From positions 1 through 37,293 of the forward strand of contig CAJVPP010000291.1 in assembly GCA_910592005.1 (NCBI GenBank): a DNA stretch of 37,293 bases. The letters run 5' to 3'. The stretch comes from Funneliformis mosseae (Eukaryota; Glomeromycota; Glomeromycetes; Glomerales; Glomeraceae). Made by a program: the position numbers and the translations under genes. Within the stretch, counting starts at the first letter, position 1. Each line of letters starts with the position of its first letter. Below the pieces are notes generated by a model. The model saw nothing but the letters and a program-made list of their open reading frames with translations. It was not told where the DNA came from and did not search any database. Below are positions 11,475 to 22,804 of the stretch, piece by piece.

Positions 11475-11530
11475 ATCCCCCGCCCCCTTTCCTTTTCCTT
11501 TTCCTTTTCTCTCCCTTTTTCCTTTATCTT
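11475..11530 (+). promoter_or_regulatory. Pyrimidine-rich tract before the F-box start codon
   Basis: A nearly pure C/T tract with repeated CCTTTT units ends 15 bases before the ATG at 11545. CT-rich tracts just upstream of the start are common at fungal promoters and transcription start regions. No TATA box is placed convincingly. The role is inferred from position only. Confidence 0.45.
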
Positions 11531-11544
11531 TTGCTTTAAGCAAA

Positions 11545-13179
11545 ATGTCTTTTCAACTACTCACTGATGATTGTTTATATGAAATCTTTAAGTACTTGGA
11601 AAAGGATAAATTCACCTTGTACACATGCTTATTCGTTAATCGACGTTGGTGTGAAACTTCCGTTCAACTTTTATGGAGGAATGTGTTTAATTACAATACT
11701 TTAATTAAATGCCTTCCCGATGATTCAAAAGAAATTTTATTCAAGAATGAAATTATTCTTCCATCTCTAAATTCAAACCCTCCTTTATTTAATTACGTTT
11801 CTTTCGTTAAATCATTATCAATAAATGAAATTTCCAGGACGATTGAAGTCATCCTTCACGATCATAATGTAATTCAAAATTACAAAATTATTAAAAATCG
11901 ACTGCTTAGTAAGAACTTATCTAATACAGATCGCGTTCAACTTATTAAGGATTATCAAATCATTAAGCGTCGTCTCGTTAAATACATTCAAATTGTCAAA
12001 AATGATCCCTACCTCAAAGATCATCAATTGGTTAAGAATTTTCATCATGCATTTCCCCTTATCTCTGAAAGTCCCAAGAATAATCGTCCCATCACCAGTA
12101 AATACTTGATAACCGTTGTGACTCAAGAAGTTTTCAAAATGTTTATGAATCAAATCTCTTTGAGAGAATTAAATTATTATTCTAGTTCCTCCTTAACTTA
12201 TTACGTTCCGAATATCACGTTTACCGTTTATCCCGGGGCCACCGATTGTTTTAAGAATCTAACGGAACTTAGATGTTGTTCGGACGTTCATTCCGAGTTT
12301 TTCTTTCAACTTTCACAATTTTGTCACAAGATTCGATTCTTGGAAATTAGGCTTCGTAGAGTAATTTCTACGGGGGTAACTAACTTGATTTCCGCCCAAA
12401 ATCATTTGATGTGCCTTCGTTTATGGCAAAATAATAAGGGTTTAAAAGAAATTTTACCTTCTTTAACAAAACATTTAAATTCTATAAGTAGGATAGATAT
12501 TAATGTGGAGGACAATAAATCTTTGTTGTTCCTTACAAATTTCACAAATTTACGAGAACTCGTGTTCTTCGAATTTTATGACATCCATGAATCCTTTCAA
12601 GAATTTCAACACGTTAAGATACCAAAATTAAGAACCCTAAAATTTCAATATAAATTTCCAAAGAGCGTATACTTGGATAGGTTCTTGGAAAATAATGGGA
12701 ATCACTTGATCGACATTTCTCTTGAATATAGTAATAATTCAATAAATTCCTCCGTGGCTAAATATTGCCCCAATTTAAAATCATTCTCAACCATCATCGT
12801 CGATGATGAATTCGATATATTAAAGTTAATATTTGATAGGTGTGAAAAGTTGGAAAGTATTAAATTCGTGTGTGAATACGGATGGTATAAGAAGTTTCAT
12901 TTGGAGAATGAATTGTTTGATATCATTGCGAGATTTTCACCAAAAAATTTTCAAAAATTAAAAATACGTTACATAGGTAACGCGCTTAATGTGCGTTCAG
13001 AATTAAGTCCAGAAGAGATGAATCTTTTCTTTATTAATTGGAATAATCGTACACCACGAAGATCACTTTCTCTTACTATGGAAGAATTTAGTTTTAAGAT
13101 TAATGAGGAAATTATTGAAATAATTAATAATTACGTTAAATTGGGCGTCGTTAAGGAATTTACACTTAATAACATGTAG
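11545..13179 (+). CDS. F-box protein with degenerate leucine-rich tail
   Basis: An intact, intron-less 544-residue protein. Residues 1-50 form an F-box: LTDDCLYEIFKYL, then CLFVNRRWCETSVQLLWRNV, with the usual Leu, Trp and Cys/Arg positions. F-box domains bind Skp1 and bring targets to an SCF ubiquitin ligase in cytosol or nucleus. The rest has irregular repeats of about 25-30 residues with leucines and isoleucines at spaced positions (for example FKNLTELRC, FTNLRELVF, IPKLRTLKFQY, CPNLKSFS, CEKLESIKF). This matches the degenerate LRR-like tails of the large F-box family in Glomeromycotina, where the tail probably binds substrate. The start is the first ATG after a pyrimidine-rich leader, and the F-box begins five residues later as in relatives. 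GC content is clearly higher than in the flanks. The substrate cannot be told. Confidence 0.9.
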   Translation: MSFQLLTDDCLYEIFKYLEKDKFTLYTCLFVNRRWCETSVQLLWRNVFNYNTLIKCLPDDSKEILFKNEIILPSLNSNPPLFNYVSFVKSLSINEISRTIEVILHDHNVIQNYKIIKNRLLSKNLSNTDRVQLIKDYQIIKRRLVKYIQIVKNDPYLKDHQLVKNFHHAFPLISESPKNNRPITSKYLITVVTQEVFKMFMNQISLRELNYYSSSSLTYYVPNITFTVYPGATDCFKNLTELRCCSDVHSEFFFQLSQFCHKIRFLEIRLRRVISTGVTNLISAQNHLMCLRLWQNNKGLKEILPSLTKHLNSISRIDINVEDNKSLLFLTNFTNLRELVFFEFYDIHESFQEFQHVKIPKLRTLKFQYKFPKSVYLDRFLENNGNHLIDISLEYSNNSINSSVAKYCPNLKSFSTIIVDDEFDILKLIFDRCEKLESIKFVCEYGWYKKFHLENELFDIIARFSPKNFQKLKIRYIGNALNVRSELSPEEMNLFFINWNNRTPRRSLSLTMEEFSFKINEEIIEIINNYVKLGVVKEFTLNNM

Positions 13180-13689
13180 TATAAATAGGACGCGTGTTAT
13201 GCCATTTCATTTTTTGAAAAATTTTATATGCCTAGATAGATTGTATATATTTTTAAGAAAAAAACCATTTAAATTCAACTTTAAATAAAAATGTACATAC
13301 CAATTAAATTTCTGCCAATAAATCCTTTATGAGGGTTCCTTCCTTATGACCAAGGATTGAAAATAATAATATTATTATACATCTGCTCGAACGCGTTTAC
13401 TTTTCATAAATGCTACCTTTATTTTAAAAATTGACTTTTTAATTACAAAAATAATATTATGTAAATTTCTCATTTGATCTGGAAAAATTACAAAAATTTA
13501 CACGCTGAGAAATATCTAATTTTCTTCACTTTATTTTTCAATGTTTCAGTTCTGCAAAATATCTACAAATTCATTACTCATAAATAAGCTGCGAGATAAT
13601 ATTGGTCAAGCCAACCTCCTTAGAGCGACTATTAATATAATCAACGATAAAAATAATAGATAAAGTTTTAGGATGATTTAATGTATATA
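13180..13689. other. Downstream flank of the F-box gene
   Basis: AT-rich non-coding DNA that includes the probable 3' end of the F-box transcript. AATAAA occurs at 13284 and 13319, and either could be the poly(A) signal. Nothing else is recognisable. Confidence 0.4.
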
Positions 13690-14127
13690 TTTTATTTCAA
13701 GAAATATTACCTGATCCTCTGGGTCGCAAGTTCAATAAGTCCTACTTCCATGAAGCGTATGTTGATGTTAAAGCTTCGTTTAAATTATACAATAGTGATG
13801 CTGATGGTATATGAAATTTTATAGCTTTTGCATACCTCTTCTAATACTGCTCTTTATACGCCTTTTCCTAGGAACTCTATATTAAGCGGTCTGAACCCAT
13901 CGTATAATATCTTAAAAGGTAACTATGATTCCTCATATTTGAAATATTTGATCGTGAATTCATCAGGTCAAAGATTTTTTCTTGCTATGGAAGCTGGTGA
14001 GAAGGAGATTAATACATTCCTTGTAATGAGTTGCGTCCGTGTTGGTGAGTTGGTGGGTACAGACATGACTACATTTTTTTTTTACACACACGATGGTTTA
14101 AAAGAGAGAGATCGAAATCATCTTTGA
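13690..14127 (+). pseudogene. Uncertain plus-strand coding trace
   Basis: Two open stretches look more like coding sequence than the surroundings. The first, around 13710-13812, reads DPLGRKFNKSYFHEAYVDVK in one frame. The second, 13828-14127, reads FPRNSILSGLNPSYNILKG and later EAGEKEINTF. They are separated by a stop or possible intron. I do not recognise the family and cannot show a start codon, since the second frame would begin with TTG. It may be a decayed gene or exons of an unrecognised one. Confidence 0.2.
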
Positions 14128-14186
14128 TTTGAAGTTTTTTTTATTGATTGTATTACATGTTCGGAAGTAAAAAATACAGGAGTTAG

Positions 14187-14204
14187 TTAGGGTTAGGGTT
14201 AGGG
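14187..14204 (+). repeat. Interstitial TTAGGG x3
   Basis: Three perfect TTAGGG units in a row, preceded by GTTAG and followed by GTCAG. TTAGGG is the telomere repeat of most filamentous fungi. Coding traces and further sequence lie on both sides, so this is an internal site rather than a chromosome end. Confidence 0.7.
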
Positions 14205-14474
14205 TCAGTCTAGATATCAATTGTCTCCACGTTGTCGCCACTTTCATCCAGAATTTCTACGTCATCATCATCATTAATGATTATTGTTCCGTTGACGTTT
14301 TAAAAAGGATAATTTCGCAAATAAATCTAGTGGCAAGAAAACTTTACAATTGTATGAATAAATATATATATTATTATACCTCGATCTTTTCCATTTTGAT
14401 CGGAACTGAGATAGATCTTATAAACGAAAAACTATAATTCTATATTTAACGCGACTTTTACGTAACGTATTATA

Positions 14475-14798
14475 TCACATGACTATAAAACACGTGATTT
14501 GGAAATAATGAAAATAGTAGTGACCTAAAACGTCATGTCGCCCAATCGCCGATTTCAAAGGGATCAATTTTGATATAGAGAAACTTTTTTGATAAAAATA
14601 TTTGACTATTATCAACGTAAATAAATCTATATAGAAATTAGCAGGTACATCATTAGGAACAGGAGTATCGTTAAAAAGTAAGTTGGTAGGAATAGCTACT
14701 TGATAATCTCCAATACCAGGACCTTTGCCGCTAACTGCTAGTATCATGATAATCAAACCATGAATTTCAATACCCGCTAAACAACTCAACATAAACAT
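14475..14798 (-). other. Minus-strand open frame, unknown
   Basis: A 107-codon frame with a plausible middle part (VSGKGPGIGDYQVAIPTNLL, then FNDTPVPNDVPANFYIDLF). The beginning and end are hydrophobic and irregular. The middle looks coding, and intron joints may lie on either side, but I cannot place them. No family is recognised. The frame continues toward the trinucleotide repeat region at 14868-15028, which would encode Thr/Ile repeats in one frame and His repeats in another. Confidence 0.2.
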
Positions 14799-14867
14799 GT
14801 ATTGCTTGTTTTCTTTGATTTAAGAACAAATACCTTGTTGATTGATTTGAATATGATCGTACTGCTA

Positions 14868-15028
14868 GTGGTGATGATCCTGATGGTAATGGTGGTAATG
14901 ATGGTAATGGTGTTTGTGATGATGATTGTGGTGGTGGTTGTGATGATGATGGTGATGATGGTGGTGGTGGTGGTGTTACGCTTGTTACTGTTGATGTTGA
15001 TGATAATGATGGTGATGGTGAAGATGGT
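14868..15028. repeat. Imperfect GAT/GGT trinucleotide repeat
   Basis: About 160 bp composed of GAT, GGT, GTG and AAT triplets on the plus strand. On the minus strand one frame is a run of His codons and another of Thr/Ile codons. The open frames found on both strands here are a by-product of the repeat, since trinucleotide repeats rarely contain stops. It is probably an expanded microsatellite. Confidence 0.75.
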
Positions 15029-16261
15029 AAATGTGGCTAGTGATGAACAAATCAAAATTTTGGAGGTCTAGGATAATGATCTGAACCCCCGGTCTCGTGA
15101 TCCCTTATGCAATCAAATATTGTTGACGCAGTACGTGTCAGAGACATCATCAGTGGCGTCTCGGATATCCTCTTATTACTTGTAGTATCTTTAGAAAATC
15201 AAAATCGTATAAAGTATTAAGAGTACTTCGCGCTGGATTGAGAAATACTCAGCTTTTTTGAGAATGATTATGTTGTTCTTATCTTTAATTTCTTTTCCAA
15301 AGTGGATTTTGAAATTAGATTTCTTCATGAGCCTCTAGATAAATAGACGAGGGCCCGTATTAGGGGAGTCACGGGATCACTACGCTGTTTTCCGACGCGC
15401 CTCTGAAAGTTTTCCTGACTATTATTACTCTTTACACAATATTTCTTATAATTATCTACCGACTTGGAGATTCGAGTTCCAGAGCGGGTGTTTGTTACAA
15501 CAAAAAAAAAGGAAATATTCGACGGGATTTTTTTCAAGGACTGTTATTTTTCATCCAGTAGAGGTTGTAGCTCTTTTAGCATTTCATTTCACCGGAGGTT
15601 TCTAAGGATTCTAAGTTACGTATTGTGTTTCGGTTCCCTTTTTTTATCTTTTTCTTAAGGTATTTTTATTTTATTTTATTTTTATTTTTTCTCTTGGAGG
15701 AGGGTTTTTTTTTTTTTTTTTTTTTAAGATTTTAGTCTTTTATATCTTCGGAAGATAATCAAAGACTTTTTCTTTGTTATATCGGGTCCAAGTCGCACGA
15801 TCTCAAATAAGTAGTATAACACGTTCCCAACCCTATAAATCACCCATAAATTATAACAAACTAAAATATTTTCATTTGAAGCTAATGAGTATAATAAAAA
15901 AATAATCCATGTGTAGTAAGTAATCTTATCATCCTTGCGTAATCATCACTATCTGTCATTTCCTTGCTTGCGAAATAAATAAAATGTAGGTATTTGAGTT
16001 TTTATATATATATATATTTTTTTTTGTGCACTTAAAATACAATATATTCATTACAAGAATATATTATCAATTATTGTGAAATACACTTAATCTAAATAAT
16101 TTTGATGCTTTTGCGAGGAATTTATAATAAGATATTCATCAGCTTCTAATACAATGTCGAAATGTTCGTTCGTCTTCTAATATTCTAATATAATTTTATG
16201 TGATTATTTTTTCAGGAAATGAAAAAGGGCTGGCTGGCTTCATTATTATATATATATTAAA
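15029..16261. other. Intergenic, no supported gene
   Basis: Mixed composition to about 15650, then T tracts (including 15707-15725). Two frames on opposite strands at 15325-15658 overlap each other, and neither shows a recognisable domain. From about 15970 onward the sequence becomes steadily more AT-rich. No tRNA could be folded by eye. Confidence 0.35.
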
Positions 16262-16340
16262 TTAACCTATATTACTATTGACAGTAAATATATTTTATTA
16301 ACCTATATTATTGACAGTAAATATATTTTATTAACCTATA
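16262..16340. repeat. 33-36 bp tandem repeat, 2.3 copies
   Basis: The unit begins TTAACCTATATTA and ends GACAGTAAATATATTTTA. The first copy (16262-16297) is 36 bp, and the second (16298-16330) is 33 bp and lacks one CTA. A third partial copy covers 16331-16340. It marks the left edge of the extremely AT-rich block. Confidence 0.75.
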
Positions 16341-19303
16341 ATTATAGAATATAATTGCAATACTAACTAACTAAATTAATCATAATAGTATGAGATTCAT
16401 TTATTTACCAAGATGTGTTTATAGATTACAATGATTATGACAAAAGGTTTGTTGCATATGCCGATTATTCAAGTTTGATTAAAAATATTATGATTTATTT
16501 ATTTATTAGGATTGGATTTATAAACAAACAATTATTATGACTTAGATTTATATAAATCATTTTTATAGTAGAATAGTATATTATTAGTAACTTTTTACAT
16601 AATTTTTTTTATATTTGATATTCTTTTTTTCAATATAACATTGTATTTTTTTCTAATAAAAATTGCAAACTTTAAGTTGATTTTCTATATACTAAAATTT
16701 TAAAATTATATATATTTTAAATAATTTTCAACTTGGATGATATTAGATTAATTATTTTTGATATAACATTTTTCTTTATATAAATACTAAATTTTATTTT
16801 TAAGAAGAGATTAAAATCATATTAGTTTTATTTACTATATAATTTATTTTAAATTAATTAGAAAATAAGAATTGTTGTTAAGTTTGAAATGATTTTAACT
16901 AAAAAAATTTATACTGTTTATTTTATTTAAACTTTTATATTATATTGCAAAGGTTAATCAGCATCAACTCAATTATTAAGCAGATATACATCAAGATATT
17001 TTATATAGAAATATATAGATTTTATTTTATAAGAAAATTGAAGAATCTATTTATAATAAGTTTGTGTAAATATTTTATAAATTCTTAGAAATGATACATT
17101 TTAAGTAGATAGTTTATTTTATTAGAATTTTAAATTAAACTTATTTAAAAAATTTATTTATAAAAAATTAAAAAATTAGAAATATATAGAACCTTTGCAA
17201 TAGAAAAGTAAAAATAGTCAGAAAAATAAAAAATGAGTTAATATTAAATCTGAACATATTTTTTATATATTTTGATCTAAAAATAATATTTGATATATAA
17301 AAATAAAATTGATTTTTCTGGCTATTTTCACCTTTTCTATTGCAAAAGTCTATATATTAAAGTATATAATAATATACTTAAAATATTATTCAGTTATAAA
17401 TAATCTTAATATTTATTTACAATACTATAAAAATTTTAAATTTTGACCAATAAAGCAATTATTATAATATTACTTAAATAATATTATAAATTTTAAACTA
17501 ATAAAATTATATAATTAAATTTATTTATAAATAGAAAATAGCTCACATGTCCTATTCAAATTTATTGAAATAAAAATATGATATTATTAAAATACAATAT
17601 TAATATCCTATTACTTAATAATATATTATTAATAATTATAATATATAAATTAATTTTATTATTTAATTTTTATATTTAAATATATTGTAATATAATTTAA
17701 ATAAGAAAATAAAAATTAGAATTTTTTATCTTTAAAATTAAAAAATAGAAATATATTTATCAAATATGTATATAATTATTATTTATATTTAAAATATATT
17801 TAGTAATTAATAGTAAATTAAAAATTAAATCTTTTATAATAAATATGAGAAAAATATAATTAAAAATATTTATTATATAATTTAATAAAACTTCATAACA
17901 TAATAAAAATAATATAATAAATTTTTTTAATTGTAATATATATAAGGATGTTTATTTAAACTTATTTTGAATTTGACAAAATGTCTAAATCTTTAATTTT
18001 ACTAATTTTTACTAAGATTTTGATATAATTTCACTATTTTATATTTTAAAATAATTTTACGTTTTTGAATTTTGTAAAATTTTATCTTTAATATTTAGAC
18101 GATTTGTAAAACTTCTAAATTTTATCTAGCAACTTTAAATATATATAATTTTTTTTAATATTATATGTTTAATTATATATTTTAATTATTAAAAATTAAT
18201 ATTATAATAATTCAATTTTTATTAATTATATATATACAAATTTATTAAACTCTTTTTTAATTTATATCTTTTTTTTATAAATATCATTTTTATATAAAAT
18301 ATAAAATTTAAAAATACAAAAATTTTTATAAAACTAAATAATATTTAGTAATTTAATCTTAAGCAGTAAGTAATATAATATTGAACTAATATCTAATTTT
18401 TCATGATTAAGAAAATGAAGTAAAGTATGCTTAAAATTAATTATTTAAATAATTGAAAAAATAGTTTTATTATCTAAATGTTAATTATTTTTTTTTCATT
18501 TGTTTTTATTTAATTAAAATTATTATTATTTATATTTAAAAAAATAAAATAGATAAAAATAAGATTATAAATTTTTAGAAAGAATAATATAATAATATAT
18601 AAATTAAATAAAAAAATCAAATGATTATTAGTAAAATAAAAGGTAATTAAAAAACAGTTTAAAAGCATATAATATATTAAGATAGAAATTCAGATAAAAT
18701 ATTTATAAAAAAATAAATTTTATATTTATAATATATTTATAATATATTGTATTACTATTATTATATTACTATTATTTATTATTAATGTTTTAATTTATTT
18801 AGACTATTATTAATAATATTATAAAATAATTTATATAACTGAAAATAGGTTAATTATTTTGAAAATTTAAGTGAAAAAAGTTGGACTATTTTTTATGACA
18901 AAAAATATATACTAATAGATAATATTAGAACAATTTTTGCTTTATTATTTTAAAGCTTTTAAATTAATAAATAAATCCTTTTTTTTTATATAAATATTAT
19001 ACAAATATAAAAATCTCTGTAACAGTCAGAATGCATGTTCCCTGATCATCTTGTATAACATTTTTAATTAAGAGATCTGCAAGTCGCATTTTATAATAAA
19101 AATTCAAATACATATAGAACAATATAATATTTTCATAATTTTCAATTATAATATACTAAAATAATGCATTGTATCATGTAATACAAAATGGTCAGGCTTA
19201 TAATTTGATGTATTATTAGTAATATTTCATCTTTTGCGTTTAATACCCTTTTTGTTTAAAAGAATCTTAGCGTTGAAGTTGATATAAAATTCAATTTATT
19301 AAA
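16341..19303. other. Extremely AT-rich block, apart from one inverted repeat
   Basis: Nearly all A and T, with very few C or G bases. No open frame of note exists on either strand. Apart from the inverted repeat at 17185-17354 I see no structure. The block ends a few hundred bases before the broken gene at 19304, where composition becomes mixed again. Confidence 0.6.
17185..17354. mobile_element. MITE-like inverted repeat, about 170 bp
   Basis: The two ends are inverted copies over about 45 bp. The left arm contains TTTGCAATAGAAAAG and then AAAATAGTCAGAAAAAT. The right arm, read on the minus strand, contains TTTTGCAATAGAAAAGG and then GAAAATAGCCAGAAAAAT. Most differences are single transitions or short gaps. 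The centre is AT-rich filler. TATA stands at both outer ends, so a TA target site is possible. It codes for nothing. Confidence 0.65.
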
Positions 19304-22300
19304 ATGAAAACGTATGTAATAAATGAAGAAAATTTTGAGAAACATTTCTTTTTACATTTTAACAATAGTCAGGATTTATATTTAGAACAATCTGATAATA
19401 AATTTGATACAACTTCAGAATTTTTTGTTGAACTTCCTAAATTACAATTATTTAAATTTAGTGAAAAAAATTATATTAAAGTACAAATAGCACTTGAACG
19501 AGAATTTATAGACCAGTTAAATGATGAAAATGAGGAAGACTTTGATGCAAATTCAAAAAACCAAGAAGTTCCTTTATCCTCAATACTAATTGAAGAAATG
19601 AACGAGCCTGTATATAAATCTAATCTGACTGTAAAAGCTAATTTTTCACTATGTGTTCTAATTGACTATTTAGATAATAAATTACAAATGTGTGATCAAA
19701 CTGAGAATGTTAGAAATATATGTCAGTTAGTTAGAACTTAGCAAATTGATGAGGATGCGATATTAAGATTTGAATTAAAAGGAATATCATTAGGGGTATA
19801 TATGAATCATTTTAATTATGATCAAAAAATCATAATGCATATACAAAACAATTGCGAAGTCCTGAACAGAGTAAAATTTGCCGCTGATGTTGTTTATTAT
19901 ATTTTAAGAATTTTATTTCTTTAGTCATGGAGCTAGGTGTAAAGATCATTTATAAAGAATATAGGATAAATATATTTAAATTCTGTGTATTGGTCTTTAT
20001 TCATGTAATGCAATACATGAATGCTAAGATATTTTTAAATGAATTTTTAACGATGTTTCAACAGTTCGATATATTTGTTATAATTACTATAAATCTCATA
20101 GTAGGTATTTGAATCATCGATCTGGAACTGGCAAATGAAATTTACTTGTAAACAACGTGAGTTACATAAAGATGATATATCCAAAAATTTAAAATTATTG
20201 GGTCAATGACTCACTTATATAGCTAGTACTAAAACAGAAGAAAAAAAGAAAATAATTCTTGCTTTTATATTAGTTCTAACCTTAAATTTTTATTTATTTC
20301 ATCTAAAATTCCTTTAAAATACAAATATTATAATCCTAAGAATAATACACATTACTCAAATCCTAATGAATTTATTAATACAAATACTACAAATTTAATG
20401 ATTCAACTAGTTTTTTAGTTAGAATTTTATCCAAATTGCTTAATTATTTTTTTTTTTGAAATTATTATTAAACATAAATCATATAATTGATATTATACAT
20501 CTAAAATTAGAATGGACAGAAAATAAATGGAAAAAAGTTAGAGAAATATTAGGAAATAAAGTATGGGATTTACACAAATAGTCACAGAAAGAAAATCAGA
20601 AATACAATTACCTGTCTCTCTCAATGCATATCATGCAAGTTTTCTAAAATTTTTAACGGGATTTTTTGATAGATTAATCGACGAAATTTTTAAAAAAAAT
20701 TAATGATTTTAAATAAAAAACAAAAATAGCATGACAAATCTTTAAAACAACTAGATAATGAACATATTACCAAATGTGTAACATTTATTGTTTTGCTTAT
20801 TGTGAGCATAGCATTTCCTTATCTTGACGTTTAGTTTACTCAAGTAATGGCTAGTATGTCTCATAAATCACAGCTTTTTTCATTATTCTGATGACTATTA
20901 TCTACTCTTCATATAAGTGGTCATACTGATGATCATGAAACCCAAATAGAAAACATCGAATGGATAAAATTAATCCAAATGAAAGATTATTAAAAAAGTC
21001 AAATATATGGAATTTGGCTATTATAAATAATATAAACTTTAAAGACAAAACTTTTATTTATAGAAATATATTTGATATAACTTGTAAAAGTTCTCATCTA
21101 ACACTCAGAATGGTATTTCAAATGCAAATGCCAATATTTTTAGAAGAAAAAGCAGATAATAAAAAAAAATTACTTTATCATTAGGTCTTTTTGGTATGAA
21201 TGATTTAATGAAAAACACATAGGATATGTTTGATGAGATTATTGATAATCTCCTAAATTTTCAAACAGATTCTAAAGGAGAAATTATTTATGACACAAAC
21301 TTTAATATGATAATTATTCACCAAAAATATCAACTATAGTTGCTCAGTCGATATACCTAATATAATCATATTGGAAATAGGTGAAATCCTGAATTCAGAT
21401 GAAGGAATTTTTCAGAAATGTATAAAGAAGATTTTGAATTAAAATCACATGACTACTTGGATGTGGTAGTTGATGAAGCAAGCTTTAGAAGACTTATTAA
21501 ACAAAGAGAACAATGATCAAACTTACGTCCTATTCTTGGTCAATAGCATACTTCAAAGGATATGTGTGGAGTTCTAATTGTATTATTTTCGAGATATGGA
21601 CTTTTTGATCTAACAAAAACATTAGGAGTTAAATTTTTAGACAAATTAGATAAAGTTGTTGATTATTGTTCTACAGTTTGTGTTCTAGAACTAATATGGT
21701 ATGCAGTAACTATTGCTATTCGTATTTATATGAAAAAGACAAATTTCAATAAAGATAATATTGTAGATTCGAATAGTAATGCTAATACTGTTTTACAAAT
21801 ATGGTATTATTATTATAAATGGGCATCAATTTTCAAAGCACATCATATTGGAATTTGTGTTAGAAATTACCAATTACAAAAAAATGCTTTATCTTGTTTT
21901 GCAGGTTTATTTGCATCAGCAGGAAAATCAAATTATTCAGTATCAATTGCACAATACCTTGGAATATTAGCTCAATATCCAAAACTTGAGGAGAAACTGA
22001 AATGTACTGCATCAATTAAAATTGATAATGAAGAAAAACGAAAAGGTCATTATTTTGCATTTGATGAGACGCTTAAAACATTTGGAATTAAATTTATAAA
22101 GCAGAATATTACCAGAAATGTAGTTGATGTGAATAATCTAAAATTGCAAGTCAAATTTACCCAGAGCGAACGAGATCGTATAGGAATTTTATTATCAGAG
22201 TATCTTAATGATCCTTGTGGATCAATTGAACAAAGAGCTATGGATACTCATAAAACAGTTATGTAGAATCTAGTATATGAACTTTTAAAAGCATTTTGCC

Positions 22301-22804
22301 ATTCGGATGATTATAACCATTATCAAACCCTTTATGGAGTACTACTTCTTCCAATCAGTTTACAGCCGCCAGTATTGCATGTCTTAGTAATTGTTTTCCT
22401 GATGGGATTCTAAGAATAGAAACAATTTTTTTACAAGATGTTATTTCAAAACAAAAAGGTAATAAAGTTGGAAGAAGAAAGTTAGGAGTTACCAGATGGA
22501 AACCTAATGACCAGAACTCAAAAAAAAGAAATCTTCCAAAATTACTGTTATATCAACATCTGATCAACAAATACCAATCAATTCAAAAAACTTAGTAAAT
22601 CAAAGTGAACTGCCAAGAAAAAAGCAGAGACAAACTCGTCGTGAAACCAAACCTGAAGAAAAAAAGCTCTTAGAACCATTAATAACTTGTTCCGAATATC
22701 CAACTAGTAATCAATTAAATCAAGTTAAAGAAGCATTGGGGAATGAATGGGATAAAAATCGAATCTATCAATATATATTTCGCCATAGAAATAATAAAAA
22801 ATAA
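19304..22804 (+). pseudogene. Large broken gene with homeodomain-like C-terminus
   Basis: A long plus-strand coding relic. Its first frame (19304-19741) starts MKTYVINEENFEKHFF. The middle (19742-21560) is heavily interrupted by stops and frame changes. A 234-codon frame (21562-22266) includes LFSRYGLFDLTKTLGVKFLD, FAGLFASAGKSNYSVSIAQY and HYFAFDETLKTFGIKFIKQN. After two further frame changes the end reads EEKKLLEPLITCSEYPTSNQ and VKEALGNEWDKNRIYQYIFR, then HRNNKK and a stop at 22802. The spacing and the final W-x-K-x-R-I helix followed by basic residues resemble a homeodomain-like DNA-binding fold. I do not recognise the protein as a whole. My impression is that it belongs to a lineage-specific multicopy, perhaps transposon-derived, family. 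The copy is clearly dead. Confidence 0.6.

Noticed and set aside
11917..12153. Minus-strand frame inside the F-box gene
   Set aside because: It is a shadow of the F-box coding sequence, with no independent support.
14786..15071. Two overlapping 89-codon frames on opposite strands
   Set aside because: Both are created by the GAT/GGT repeat, which lacks stop codons by composition. Kept only as a repeat feature.
15440..15490. tRNA-like B box (AGATTCGAGTTCC)
   Set aside because: No matching T-arm stem, anticodon arm or acceptor stem could be folded around it on either strand.
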